The notes beneath the pieces are model-generated. The model was not told the origin of the DNA. It saw nothing but the letters and a program-made list of their open reading frames with translations, and did no database searches. Positions 22,838 to 32,090 of a stretch of 64,000 bases of DNA are shown here, piece by piece. The position numbers and the translations under genes are program-made. How positions within the stretch are numbered: the stretch's first letter is position 1; each line of letters opens with the position of its first letter. Origin of the DNA: Lentzea atacamensis (GTDB lineage Bacteria; Actinomycetota; Actinomycetes; Mycobacteriales; Pseudonocardiaceae); NCBI RefSeq assembly GCF_003269295.1, contig NZ_QLTT01000008.1, positions 374,138 to 438,137 on the forward strand. Direction: 5' to 3'.

Positions 22838-23532
22838 AAGAACTCGTCCAGCAAGCGGTACCACGCAAGCGTTTCCGGGCGGGGGACGAGGCCGTACGCG
22901 CGGTCGAACGCGGCTGAGGCCTCCTCGCCCAACTCCCGGTGCGCCAACGCGATGTCGCGATGCCGATCGGACACGCCCAGCCGTGACACGTCGATCAGCA
23001 CGGTCGAGCCGTCCGGGCGCAGCAACACGTTCGGCGGGCAGAAATCCCCGTGCGCCACCACGAGATCCTCGTCCTCCGGCGCGGTCGCGATCAGCCGGTC
23101 CAGCAACTCCTGCGGCGTGGCCCCGCGGTGGTCGTCGTCGAAGTCGTCCGGATCCACGAGGCCCGCCTCGACGTTGCGCCGCGCCTTCTCCAGCACGACC
23201 GCCACCCGTGCGTCGAAAGGACACGACGCCACCGGCAATGCGTGCAACGACCGCAGCACCTCGCCCATGACAGTCCCCGCCGGCACGGGATCGACCGCGG
23301 CCAGCGAGGGCGCGCCGACGTCGGCGAGCACGAGCCAGTCGTCCGCGAACGCCCTGATCTCCGGCACCTCGAAGTGCTCGCCCAGCCACAGCAACCGATC
23401 GCGCTCGTCCACTCCGGCGCGCTTCACGTAACTGGAACCCACCCGCCACACGTCACCGGACAGGCCTTCGTGGTCGCGCGACCACACCGCGTCCACTCCA
23501 ACCGCGCGCAACACGTCCCCTGGAATCTCCAC
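22834..23532 (-). CDS. Aminoglycoside 3'-phosphotransferase-like kinase (APH family)
   Basis: A 232-residue protein with the APH kinase core: catalytic loop 'HGDFCPPNVLL' (from His161; Asp163 and Asn168 are catalytic) and metal-binding Asp181 in 'LIDVSRLGVSDRHRDIALA', where APH(3') proteins usually have 'IDLGRxGxADRxxDLA'. It is slightly shorter than typical APH(3') (about 260), mainly at the N-terminus. The final 'AWYRLLDEFF' is family-like. It may phosphorylate an aminoglycoside or another small molecule; the substrate cannot be told. GTG start 23532. It is convergent with the DUF1684 gene, overlapping by 4 nt. Confidence 0.78.
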   Translation of the reverse strand: MEIPGDVLRAVGVDAVWSRDHEGLSGDVWRVGSSYVKRAGVDERDRLLWLGEHFEVPEIRAFADDWLVLADVGAPSLAAVDPVPAGTVMGEVLRSLHALPVASCPFDARVAVVLEKARRNVEAGLVDPDDFDDDHRGATPQELLDRLIATAPEDEDLVVAHGDFCPPNVLLRPDGSTVLIDVSRLGVSDRHRDIALAHRELGEEASAAFDRAYGLVPRPETLAWYRLLDEFF

Positions 23533-23638
23533 CCGTTGATCAGACCATTGAAGTCACCCGAGTTCCGGTACTGCGAAAACCTCGACCTGGCCCCGTGGCG
23601 GCGGAAGGTGCCAGACAAGGGGAAACTGGGGAGGAACC

Positions 23639-23952
23639 ATGAAGAAGATCGCAGTTCTGCTGTGCGCTCTGGCCGGTCTCACCATCACACCTGCGGCCAT
23701 GCCGCCACGCCGGACTGCACGTTCACCGACGCGTTCTGCGCGCGGGACCAGGTCGACTACCAGGGGGTCAGGTTCAACGTCGTGCCGCTCGGCTCGTCCG
23801 CGTGCGTCGACCTGGCGGAGCACGGCCGGGGTGAGCGGATTCGCTCCGCCCGCAACAACAGCAACCTGACCGCGTCACTGTTCACGAGCATCGACTGCAC
23901 CGGCCGGCCCGATATCACGTTCAAGGCGAACAGCGTGTTCATTCAGCGGTGA
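23639..23952 (+). pseudogene. Frameshifted small secreted protein (peptidase inhibitor I36-like)
   Basis: GGGGAGGAA precedes ATG 23639 and a typical signal peptide, 'MKKIAVLLCALAGLTITPAA'. At about 23697 the frame must change by one base: the mature part continues in another frame as 'HAATPDCTFTDAFC', 'VDYQGVRFNVVPLG', 'CVDLAEHGRGERIRSARNNS' and 'LFTSIDCTGR', ending at TGA 23952. Adding one base at 'gcggccatg' would restore the Ala-His-Ala cleavage site and a roughly 104-residue product. The Cys-rich pattern resembles actinobacterial I36-type inhibitors. It is either a pseudogene or a sequencing error. Confidence 0.65.
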
Positions 23953-23994
23953 GCGAACCCCCGTTGACCTCCAGCTAAATGGAGGTTCGACGCT

Positions 23995-24429
23995 TTGGGC
24001 ATGACGATCAAGTACCTCACCGTTGCCGTTCGCATCCTCTTCGGATCGCTGTTCGCGTTCTCGGGCTTCACCGGGCTCTTCGGCCTGGGATCGCAGTCGA
24101 TGGAGGGCATGCCCGCCGAGGCGGTGGCGTTCGCCACCGCTCTCGGCGAGAGCGGGTTCATCATGCCCGTCACCAAGGTGGTCGAGCTGCTTGCCGGAAT
24201 CATGTTGCTGACCAACAGGTTCGCGCCGCTGGCGTTGGCACTGCTGGCGCCGCTCGTGGTCGGCATCTTCGGCTTCCACGTGCTGCTGGCACCCAGCGGC
24301 GCGATCATGGCCGTGCTGCTCGCGGTCGCCGAGATCTACCTGGCCTGGGCCTACCGGGACTCGTTCAAGCCGATGCTGAAGGCACGTCACTCGCAGGCGA
24401 CACCGTCACCGTTCCTGTCCAGGTCGTAG
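23995..24429 (+). CDS. DoxX-like integral membrane protein
   Basis: A 144-residue protein with four predicted membrane helices (about residues 7-30, 50-75, 78-98, 101-122), matching the DoxX/DoxX-like length. The TTG at 23995 is preferred because GGAGG lies 9 nt upstream; an ATG two codons later (24001) is possible. 'VKVVELLAGIMLL'-type sequence ('TKVVELLAGIMLLTNRFAP') is characteristic of the family. The physiological role is undefined; DoxX proteins are linked to redox stress or quinone metabolism. The C-terminus overlaps the convergent excalibur gene by 43 nt. Confidence 0.8.
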   Translation: MGMTIKYLTVAVRILFGSLFAFSGFTGLFGLGSQSMEGMPAEAVAFATALGESGFIMPVTKVVELLAGIMLLTNRFAPLALALLAPLVVGIFGFHVLLAPSGAIMAVLLAVAEIYLAWAYRDSFKPMLKARHSQATPSPFLSRS

Positions 24430-25265
24430 ATGTCACTGCCGATGACACGGATCGGGCCTGCGACGTACGCGGGCCCGTTTCCGCTGCCACCGGCGCAGTC
24501 GACGTCTGACGCGATCGGCACGCAGCCGCTGTAGTTCGGGTCGCACTTCGGCTGCGGTGCCGGAGCGGGAACCGGCTGAGGCTGGGGCTTGGGTTGCGGC
24601 TGGGGTTGGGGCTGGGGTTGCGGCTTCGGTTGAGCGACCGCCGGGGGAGTGGTGGTGGTGGTCGTCGTAGTCGTTGTGGTGGTGGTAGTTGTGGTCGTCG
24701 TGGTCGGCTGTGCCACCGTCGTCGTCGTGGTGGGCGACACCGTCGTCGTCGGACCTGATGCGGAACCGTTGTCCGAACCACCGATCGCAGCGCCAACGAT
24801 GCCGACCACGAAGAAGAACGCCAGCAGGCTCGCCGCGCTGATCGCCACCGGCACCACCCACGACTTGGGTTTCGACGGCACCGGCACCACCGCGCCACGA
24901 GGAACGTCACGCGGCATCCGCAGGACGATCTGCAACAGCCCGTTGCCGCCGCGCTGGACCAACGCCGCGCACCCGGTCGACCCACCACCGGACTCCACGT
25001 GCAGCAGCACCGGCGCATACCGTTGCGACATCAGGAAAGTCAGCTCACCCACGCGCTGCCCGTCGAGCCGCACCTCGATACCGCGCTGACCGCGGTGTTT
25101 GCCGACGGCGATCCCGCACCACGTCAGATGCACGGCGACGTGCCGCGTCACACCGTCCGGAACGGCGTACCGGGCCAGCACGTCCTGGTGGTGCTCCTCG
25201 CCGGTGACGGTCACCGTCACCTCTCCGGGCACCATCACCAGTCCGGCGGCCGAGTTCTCGATCAC
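24387..25265 (-). CDS. Membrane protein with Thr and Pro-Gln repeats and C-terminal excalibur domain
   Basis: A 292-residue protein. Residues 1-125 form a compact domain with 'VTVTGEEHHQDVLARY' and 'IAVGKHRGQRGIEVRLDG', seen N-terminally in other actinobacterial excalibur proteins. A membrane helix follows (about 138-160, 'SAASLLAFFFVVGIVGAAIGG'-like), then about 19 consecutive Thr, a (Pro-Gln/Lys) stretch, and an excalibur domain at 235-292 with Cys pairs and the Ca-binding-like loop 'YDLDRNGDGVACE'. The domain is presumably outside the cell, with the repeats acting as a wall-spanning stalk. GTG start. Function unknown. Confidence 0.82.
   Translation of the reverse strand: MIENSAAGLVMVPGEVTVTVTGEEHHQDVLARYAVPDGVTRHVAVHLTWCGIAVGKHRGQRGIEVRLDGQRVGELTFLMSQRYAPVLLHVESGGGSTGCAALVQRGGNGLLQIVLRMPRDVPRGAVVPVPSKPKSWVVPVAISAASLLAFFFVVGIVGAAIGGSDNGSASGPTTTVSPTTTTTVAQPTTTTTTTTTTTTTTTTTTTPPAVAQPKPQPQPQPQPQPKPQPQPVPAPAPQPKCDPNYSGCVPIASDVDCAGGSGNGPAYVAGPIRVIGSDIYDLDRNGDGVACE
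24560..24735. repeat. Low-complexity tract coding for Thr and Pro-Gln runs
   Basis: About 60 bp of (GGT/GTT/GTC)-type triplets on the plus strand and 60 bp of GGTTGGGGCT-like units encode, on the minus strand, the poly-Thr and Pro-Gln/Lys stalk of the excalibur protein. Codons vary within the Thr run, so selection on the protein rather than recent slippage is likely, but length variation between strains is expected. Confidence 0.75.
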
Positions 25266-25377
25266 GTCGCGCTCCCTCGGGGTGGGCGTTCGTACGCCTG
25301 ACCATCGAGGGACTTCGCCAGGTGTTACCGAGAGTGCGGCGAAGTTGTGCCGATCGAGTGAAAACAGCCTCGACGTG

Positions 25378-25394
25378 TCACGAAGCGTTCGTGA
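25378..25394. promoter_or_regulatory. Inverted repeat in the excalibur/LacI intergenic region
   Basis: TCACGAA-GCG-TTCGTGA is a perfect 7-bp inverted repeat, 113 bp before the excalibur start and 45 bp after the LacI stop. No T-run follows on the minus strand, so it may be an operator or a G+C-type terminator hairpin. The rest of the 173-bp gap shows nothing recognisable. Confidence 0.35.
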
Positions 25395-25438
25395 TCAACG
25401 ATGTAAACCCTTCCCCGCGACGACGTCAGACGCGCTGA

Positions 25439-26412
25439 TCAGGCGCTTGTCCGCCGCACCAGCGATGTGGGCAGCAGCACCGTCGGCGGCAGCCCCTCCT
25501 CGCCCTCGATCTCGGCGAGGAGGCGCCACGTCAGCATCCGCCCGAACTTCTCCACGTCCTGCTTCACCGTCGTCAGCGGCGGCACGGCGGGCACCGAGTC
25601 GTCGAACCCGACCACGGCCACGTCGTCCGGCACGCGGCGCCCGGCGGCGTGCAGCGCCTGCAACGCTCCGAGCGCCATGATGTCCGCGGCCACGAAGACC
25701 CCGTCCAGGTCGGGCTGCCGCGCCAGCAACGACGTCATCGCGGCGGCACCGCCCTCCGGCGTGAAGTCGCTGTACGCCACCAGGTCCGCCCGCCGGCCCG
25801 ACATCGCCCGCCGCCACCCGGACAGCCTGTCGAGCCCGACGGCCATGTCCGAGGGGCCGGCGATGGTGGCGATTCGCTGGCACCCCAGGGAGATCAGGTG
25901 CTGCGTCGCGTCCACCGCACCGGTGAAGTTGTCCGAGTCGACGTACGGCACCGGCCCGCCCGCCAGCGGCCGCCCGCCGGCCACGACCGGCAAGCCGTTG
26001 TCGTACAACAACGACAGCAGCGGGTCGTGGCCGTGCAGGCTGATCACCAACGCGCCGTCGACGTGCCCGTTGGTCAGGTACGACCCGACATCACCAGGCT
26101 CGCTCATCATCAGCACCAGCTGTGTGCGGTGCCCAGCCAGCTCGGCGTGCACCCCGCGCATGACCCCGGCGAAGAACGGGTCCGTCAGCACCCGGCCGCT
26201 CGGTTCGGAGACCACCAGCGCGATGGCGTGCGCGCGGTGTCCTGCCAACGACCGAGCGGCCTGGTTCGGCGTGTAGTCGAGCTTCACGACCGCCTTGCGC
26301 ACCGCCTCCCGTGCCCGGGAGCTCACGTGCGGCGCACCGTTGAGCACCCGGGACACGGTGGACTTCGACACCCCGGCAAGCCGGGCGACCTCGTCGATGC
26401 CGGGGCGCGTGG

Positions 26413-26416
<4 letters not shown>
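25439..26416 (-). CDS. LacI family regulator, paralogue of CebR, last gene of ceb operon
   Basis: A 325-residue LacI protein: DNA-binding domain 1-60 ('IDEVARLAGVSKSTVSRVLNG', in parts 'IDEVARLAGVSK' and 'TVSRVLNG'), hinge helix 'NQAARSLAGHRAHAIALVV', and a periplasmic-binding-like sugar domain to the C-terminus. It resembles the CebR candidate at 30919 closely and throughout ('SEPSGRVLTDPFFAGVMRG', 'FVAADIMALGALQ', 'VLLPTSLVRR'), so the two are paralogues. The ATG at 26416 overlaps the bglC stop (ATGA), so it would be produced with the sugar-use genes, as a feedback or second-sugar regulator. The recognition helices are nearly identical, so both might compete for the same box. Confidence 0.88.
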
Positions 26417-27764
<1,348 letters not shown>

Positions 27765-27768
<4 letters not shown>

Positions 27769-28577
27769 CCCTTCACAGCGCCTTGCATCACGCCCGCGAC
27801 GATCTGCCGCCCGAGCACCAGGAACACGATCAAGACCGGAACAGTCGCCAGAGTCGTTCCGGCGAGCACGAGCGAGTAGTCGACGTAGTAGCCGCTCTGC
27901 AGCTTCTCCAGCGCCACCTGGAGCGTCGGGTTGTCGGCGTTCAGCACGACCAGCGGCCACAGGAAGTCGTTCCAGGACTGCATGAACGTGAACACGCCGA
28001 GCATCGCGGCGGCGGGGCGGGCGGCGGGCAGTGCGACGTGCCAGAACGTCCGCCAGAGGCTGCAGCCGTCCATCCGCGCCGCCTCGACGAGCTCGTCGGG
28101 CACCGCGTCGACCAGGTACTGGCGCATCCAGAACACACCGAACGCGGTGACGAGGTTCGGCACGATCACCGCTTCGAGCTCACCGGCCCAGCCGAACTCC
28201 GCCATCGCCATGTACAGCGGGATGATCCCGAGCTGGGTGGGCACCGCGAGCGTCGCCACGACGAAGAGGAACAGCACACCCCGGCCGCGGAACCGCAGCT
28301 TGGCGAACGCGAAACCGGCCAGCGCCGACAGCACCACCACCGACAGCGTCACCGTGCCGGACACGATGAAGCTGTTGGCCAGGGCCTTCCAGAACGGGAT
28401 CGTGTCGAACACCCGCGTGGCGTTCGACCAGAAGTTCCCGCCGGGGATCAGGGTGAAGTCACCGGTGAGCACCGAGTTGTCGCGGCTCGCGACGAGGTAC
28501 GACCAGTAGAACGGGAAGGCCGAGCCCAGCACGAACGCGGCCAGCACCCCGTAGACCACGAAGGACGGACGTTTCAT
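27765..28577 (-). CDS. cebG: Cellooligosaccharide ABC transporter permease CebG
   Basis: A 270-residue inner-membrane permease with about six helices. The EAA loop that docks the ATPase is 'ELVEAARMDGCSLWRTFWHV'-like near residues 165-185. The C-terminal 'LVLGRQIVAGVMQGAVKG' is typical of MalG-like sugar permeases. ATG 28577 overlaps the cebF stop (ATGA) and its stop overlaps bglC (GTGA). No ATPase gene is present; in Streptomyces this transporter shares the general ATPase MsiK encoded elsewhere. Confidence 0.92.
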
Positions 28578-29530
28578 CGCACGGCCCTCCTCGTGAGCCA
28601 GAAGTTCAGTCCTGCCACCGCGATCACGATCAGGAACAGCGTCCAGGCGATCGAGGAGGCGTAGCCGAGGTCCAGTTGCTGGAACGCCGACTGGTACATG
28701 TAGAGCACGACGGTCTGGTACTGGTGCTCAGCGCCGCCGCCGCTGCCCCCTGCCGGGTCGTACAGCTTGGGCTCGGTGAAGATCTGCAGGCCGCCGATGG
28801 TCGACGTGACGATGACGAAGATCAGCGTCGGCTTGAGCATCGGCAGCGTGATGCTGAAGAACCGGCGCAGGGCACCCGCGCCGTCGACGGTGGCCGCCTC
28901 GTGCACCTCGCGCGGGATCGCCAGCATCGCGGCGAGGACGATCAGCGCGTTGTAGCCGGTCCAGCGCCAGTTGACCATCGATGCGATGGCGACGTGGCTG
29001 CCGAACGTGTTGGCCTGCCAGTCGACCGGCGGAATTCCCAGTGTCGTCAGCACGCTGTTGACCAGCCCGAACTGCGGCCCGAACAGGTTGCCGAAGATGA
29101 TCGTCAACGCGACGAGCGACGCGACGTAGGGCAGCAGCACGCCCATCCGCCACGCCGTCCTGGCACGCAGGTTGGCGCTGAGCAGTGCGGCGAGCACCAC
29201 CGCGACGATCACCTGCGGGACGCTCGACAGCAGGAAGATGCTGAACGTGTTGAACAGCGCGTTCCAGAACTGGCTGTCGGTGAACAAGGTCCGGTAGTTG
29301 TCGAGACCGACGAACGTCGTCTCGTCGGCGCCGAGCTCCCAGTCGAACAACGACACGTAGGCCGTGTACAGCAACGGGAAGAGCCCGACCGCGCCGAACA
29401 GGACGAAGAACGGCGCGACGAACAGGTACGGCGACACCTTGTTGTCCAAAGCGGACAGCCGGTGCCGCGGGGGCCGCGAGCGGGGCTGGTGCACCCGCTC
29501 GCGGTCCGGCCTGGTGAGAACGGCGGTCAC
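28574..29530 (-). CDS. cebF: Cellooligosaccharide ABC transporter permease CebF
   Basis: A 318-residue MalF-like permease. A basic N-terminal tail (about 30 residues) precedes six helices. The EAA loop is 'EVHEAATVDGAGALRRFFSI' (about residues 205-224). The protein starts at GTG 29530, which overlaps the cebE stop (GTGA). It would form the membrane channel together with CebG and receive sugar from lipoprotein CebE. Confidence 0.92.
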   Translation of the reverse strand: MTAVLTRPDRERVHQPRSRPPRHRLSALDNKVSPYLFVAPFFVLFGAVGLFPLLYTAYVSLFDWELGADETTFVGLDNYRTLFTDSQFWNALFNTFSIFLLSSVPQVIVAVVLAALLSANLRARTAWRMGVLLPYVASLVALTIIFGNLFGPQFGLVNSVLTTLGIPPVDWQANTFGSHVAIASMVNWRWTGYNALIVLAAMLAIPREVHEAATVDGAGALRRFFSITLPMLKPTLIFVIVTSTIGGLQIFTEPKLYDPAGGSGGGAEHQYQTVVLYMYQSAFQQLDLGYASSIAWTLFLIVIAVAGLNFWLTRRAVR

Positions 29531-30792
29531 TTGGCGACCTTCTGAGCCTCCGCGACCGCGGTCTTCCAGCCCTCGTCAGCGCTCTTGCCCTGCTCGACCG
29601 ACTGCAGCGCCGGGCTGAACACGTTCTCCTGAACCTGTCCGTCCTTCGGGCCCTTGTACTGCGCGGCACCGACCTTCTTGGCCTGCGCGGCGAACAGCGC
29701 ACCCGCCTTGACGTCACCGAAGTAGGCGTTGACCTGCTCCAGCAACGCCGGGTCGTCGAGAGCCTTGACCTGGCTCGGGAACGTGCCCTTCGCCTTGAAG
29801 GCCTTGATCTGCTGCTCCGGCGCCGTCAGCCAGGCAGCGACCTCGGCGGCCTTCTTGGCGTTCTTGCTCTGCTTCGGCACGGTCAGGTACGAACCGCCCC
29901 AGTTGCCGCCACCGTTCGGGAACGCGTCGGTGACCGCCCACTTGCCCTTGTTCTCCGGCCCGGCCTGCGCCTCGATCACGCCGAGCATCCACGACGGGCA
30001 CGTCTTCGTGGCGAACGCGCCGGCCTTGAAGCCGGAGTTCCACTCGTTGCTCCACGCCACGAGCTTCGCCGACTGGCCCTTCGCGACCGCGTTCGTCACC
30101 GCGGTCCAGTCGGCCTTGATCGCCGGGTTGGAGTCGACGACGAGCTTGTCGGACTTGTCGAAGTAGCCGAGCTCGTGCTGGTTGTGCATCGCGTTGAAGA
30201 CCTGCGAGGCGCTGTCGAACCACGCCACCCCGCCGGACTTCGCGATGAACTGGTCACCGGCGGCGAAGTAGCTGTCCCACGTGGCGAACAGCGCCTTCAC
30301 GGCCTGGGGGTCGGACGGCAGACCGGCCTTCTCGAAGAGGTCCTTGCGGTAGCACATCGCGAGCGGGCCGATGTCCGTGCCGTAGCCGATCTGCTTGCCG
30401 TCCTTGGTGGCGGCGTCGGTCTTCCACTTGAGCCACCGGCCGTCCTCGATCTTCGGCCCGATCTCGGCGAGGTCGTTGAACTGACCGGCCTTGTCCATCA
30501 CCTGGCTGAGGTAGCCCTCTTCCACGGCTTCGATGTCGGCGAGACCGGAACCCGCGCCCAGCTTGGTGAACAGGTTCTGATGGTGCGGCGCACCCTGCCC
30601 GGTCTTGCGCTGCGTGAGCTTCACGTCCGGGTGAGCCGCCTCGTACTCCTTGAGGAGCTCCTCGTACCCGAACTCGTTGAACGTCGCGATGGTCAGCTCG
30701 GTCTTGCCGTCCTGGCTCGTCGCTCCACCGGACGAACAGGCGGTGGCGGCGGTCAACAGGAGGAGCACGCTGACCCAACTGCGGTGGCGCAC
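29527..30792 (-). CDS. cebE: Cellooligosaccharide-binding lipoprotein CebE
   Basis: A 421-residue extracellular solute-binding protein. The N-terminus is a lipoprotein signal: 'VRHRSWVSVLLLLTAATACSSGG', seen as a short basic start, a hydrophobic core and a lipobox ending in Cys19. The mature part shows the family-1 sugar-binder pattern ('LTIATFNEFGYEELLKEYE', 'WLKWKTDAATKDG', 'YRKDLFEKAGLP'). GTG 30792 has GAGGGAG upstream. It is the first gene of the operon, behind two CebR boxes (30825 and 30900). Substrate specificity for cellooligosaccharides is inferred from locus and operators, not from binding residues. Confidence 0.9.
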   Translation of the reverse strand: MRHRSWVSVLLLLTAATACSSGGATSQDGKTELTIATFNEFGYEELLKEYEAAHPDVKLTQRKTGQGAPHHQNLFTKLGAGSGLADIEAVEEGYLSQVMDKAGQFNDLAEIGPKIEDGRWLKWKTDAATKDGKQIGYGTDIGPLAMCYRKDLFEKAGLPSDPQAVKALFATWDSYFAAGDQFIAKSGGVAWFDSASQVFNAMHNQHELGYFDKSDKLVVDSNPAIKADWTAVTNAVAKGQSAKLVAWSNEWNSGFKAGAFATKTCPSWMLGVIEAQAGPENKGKWAVTDAFPNGGGNWGGSYLTVPKQSKNAKKAAEVAAWLTAPEQQIKAFKAKGTFPSQVKALDDPALLEQVNAYFGDVKAGALFAAQAKKVGAAQYKGPKDGQVQENVFSPALQSVEQGKSADEGWKTAVAEAQKVAK

Positions 30793-30824
30793 GGGAGAAC
30801 TCCCTCGGTCTCGGCGGCAAATTC

Positions 30825-30838
30825 TGGGAGCGCTCCCA
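30825..30838. promoter_or_regulatory. CebR box 1 (perfect)
   Basis: TGGGAGCGCTCCCA, a perfect 14-bp palindrome identical to the CebR-binding box known in Streptomyces, 33 bp before the cebE start. Binding would block cebEFG-bglC until cellobiose or cellotriose is present. Confidence 0.85.
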
Positions 30839-30899
30839 GAAGTTTTACGGAGTGTTTCCCGCGCGACACGAGGGTGTCAAGGCATCTAAGGTTGATTTC

Positions 30900-30913
30900 T
30901 GGGAACGCTCCCA
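30900..30913. promoter_or_regulatory. CebR box 2 (one-base variant)
   Basis: TGGGAACGCTCCCA differs by one base from box 1 and lies 62 bp further upstream (75 bp start to start), just after the cebR stop. Two boxes about seven helical turns apart could support looping or graded repression. Confidence 0.75.
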
Positions 30914-30918
30914 GGTTG

Positions 30919-31938
30919 TTACGCGCTCGCCCGCCGGACGAGGGACGTCGGCAGCAGCAGCGACGGAGGCAGCCCCGCCTCGCCGGCGAGCTCCGCGAGC
31001 AGCCGCCACGTCATGGTGCGGCCGAGCTCCTCGACGTCCTGCCTGATCGTGGTGAGCGGCGGCGACGCGCTGGAGGCGAACACCGAGTCGTCGAAGCCGA
31101 TCACGGCGACGTCCTCGGGGATGCGCTTGCCGCGCGCATGGAGCACCTGCAATGCGCCCAACGCCATGATGTCCGCTGCGACGAACACCGCATCGAGCTC
31201 CGGCGCCTTGTCCAGCAACCGTTCCATCGCCTGGCCGCCGCTCTCCGGCGTGAAGTCGGCGTGCTCGACGAGATCGGCGGCGATCTTCGCTTCGCTCAGC
31301 CCGCGCTTGAACCCGCTCAGCCGGTCGGCGCCCACGGCCATGTCCTTCGGTCCCGCCACGGTGCCGATCCGCTTGCGCCCCAACGAGACCAGGTGCCGTG
31401 CGGCTTCGAGCCCGCCGGTGAAGTTGTCCGCGTCGACGAACGGGACGCTGGTCGTCCCGAGCGGACGCCCGCCGGCCACGACCGGAAGCCCGATCTCGTT
31501 CAGCATGGCCACCAGCGGGTCCTCGCCGTGCAGGCTCACCAGCAACGCCCCGTCGACGTGCCCGCTGCTGAGGTAGTTGACCAGATCGCCGGTGTCCGCC
31601 GGCTGGCTCATCATCAGCAGCAGCTGCAGGTGCCGCCCGGCGAGCTCGGAGTGGATCCCGCGCAGCACCCCGGCGAAGAACGGGTCGCCGAGCACACGGC
31701 CGGACGGTTCGGAGACGACGAGCGCGATCGCGTTGGCGCGGTGACCGGCGAGGGCTCGTGCGGCCTGGTTGGGCGAGTAGCCGAGCTGGGCGATGGCGGC
31801 GTGCACGGCCTCACGGGCCTTGGCGCTGACGTACTGCTCGCCGTTGATCACGCGCGAGACGGTCGACTTCGAGACCCCGGCGACCCTCGCCACCTCTTCG
31901 ATGCGGGGGCCGGGACGTCGTTTGGCCGTCTCGGTCAT
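30919..31938 (-). CDS. cebR: LacI family repressor CebR (cellooligosaccharide utilisation)
   Basis: A 339-residue LacI regulator. Helix-turn-helix 'IEEVARVAGVSKSTVSRVIN' lies at about residues 12-31, followed by a hinge and a sugar-binding domain ('LVVSEPSGRVLGDPFFAGV', 'AVIGFDDSVFA'). It sits directly upstream of the cebE operon, on the same strand, with two CebR boxes between them, as in Streptomyces. No CebR box is visible before its own start, so autoregulation is not evident. The effector is expected to be cellobiose or cellotriose. Paralogous to the LacI gene at 25439. Confidence 0.88.
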   Translation of the reverse strand: MTETAKRRPGPRIEEVARVAGVSKSTVSRVINGEQYVSAKAREAVHAAIAQLGYSPNQAARALAGHRANAIALVVSEPSGRVLGDPFFAGVLRGIHSELAGRHLQLLLMMSQPADTGDLVNYLSSGHVDGALLVSLHGEDPLVAMLNEIGLPVVAGGRPLGTTSVPFVDADNFTGGLEAARHLVSLGRKRIGTVAGPKDMAVGADRLSGFKRGLSEAKIAADLVEHADFTPESGGQAMERLLDKAPELDAVFVAADIMALGALQVLHARGKRIPEDVAVIGFDDSVFASSASPPLTTIRQDVEELGRTMTWRLLAELAGEAGLPPSLLLPTSLVRRASA

Positions 31939-32090
31939 GCAGCCATCTTAGGCTGCCTGTCCCGTCCATGATCTCCGGTACACGGCGGTTCTCCTCCTTC
32001 GCGACGGCGAAGAGGAAGTTTCGAAGATCGTCCGCACAAATTCCGCACAGCGGTCCGATGTTCTGGCACCATGCCCCCCGAGGAGGGCTA

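Noticed and set aside
24640..24735. Possible CRISPR or tandem-repeat array
   Set aside because: Triplet low complexity encoding poly-Thr in a stalk; no spacers.
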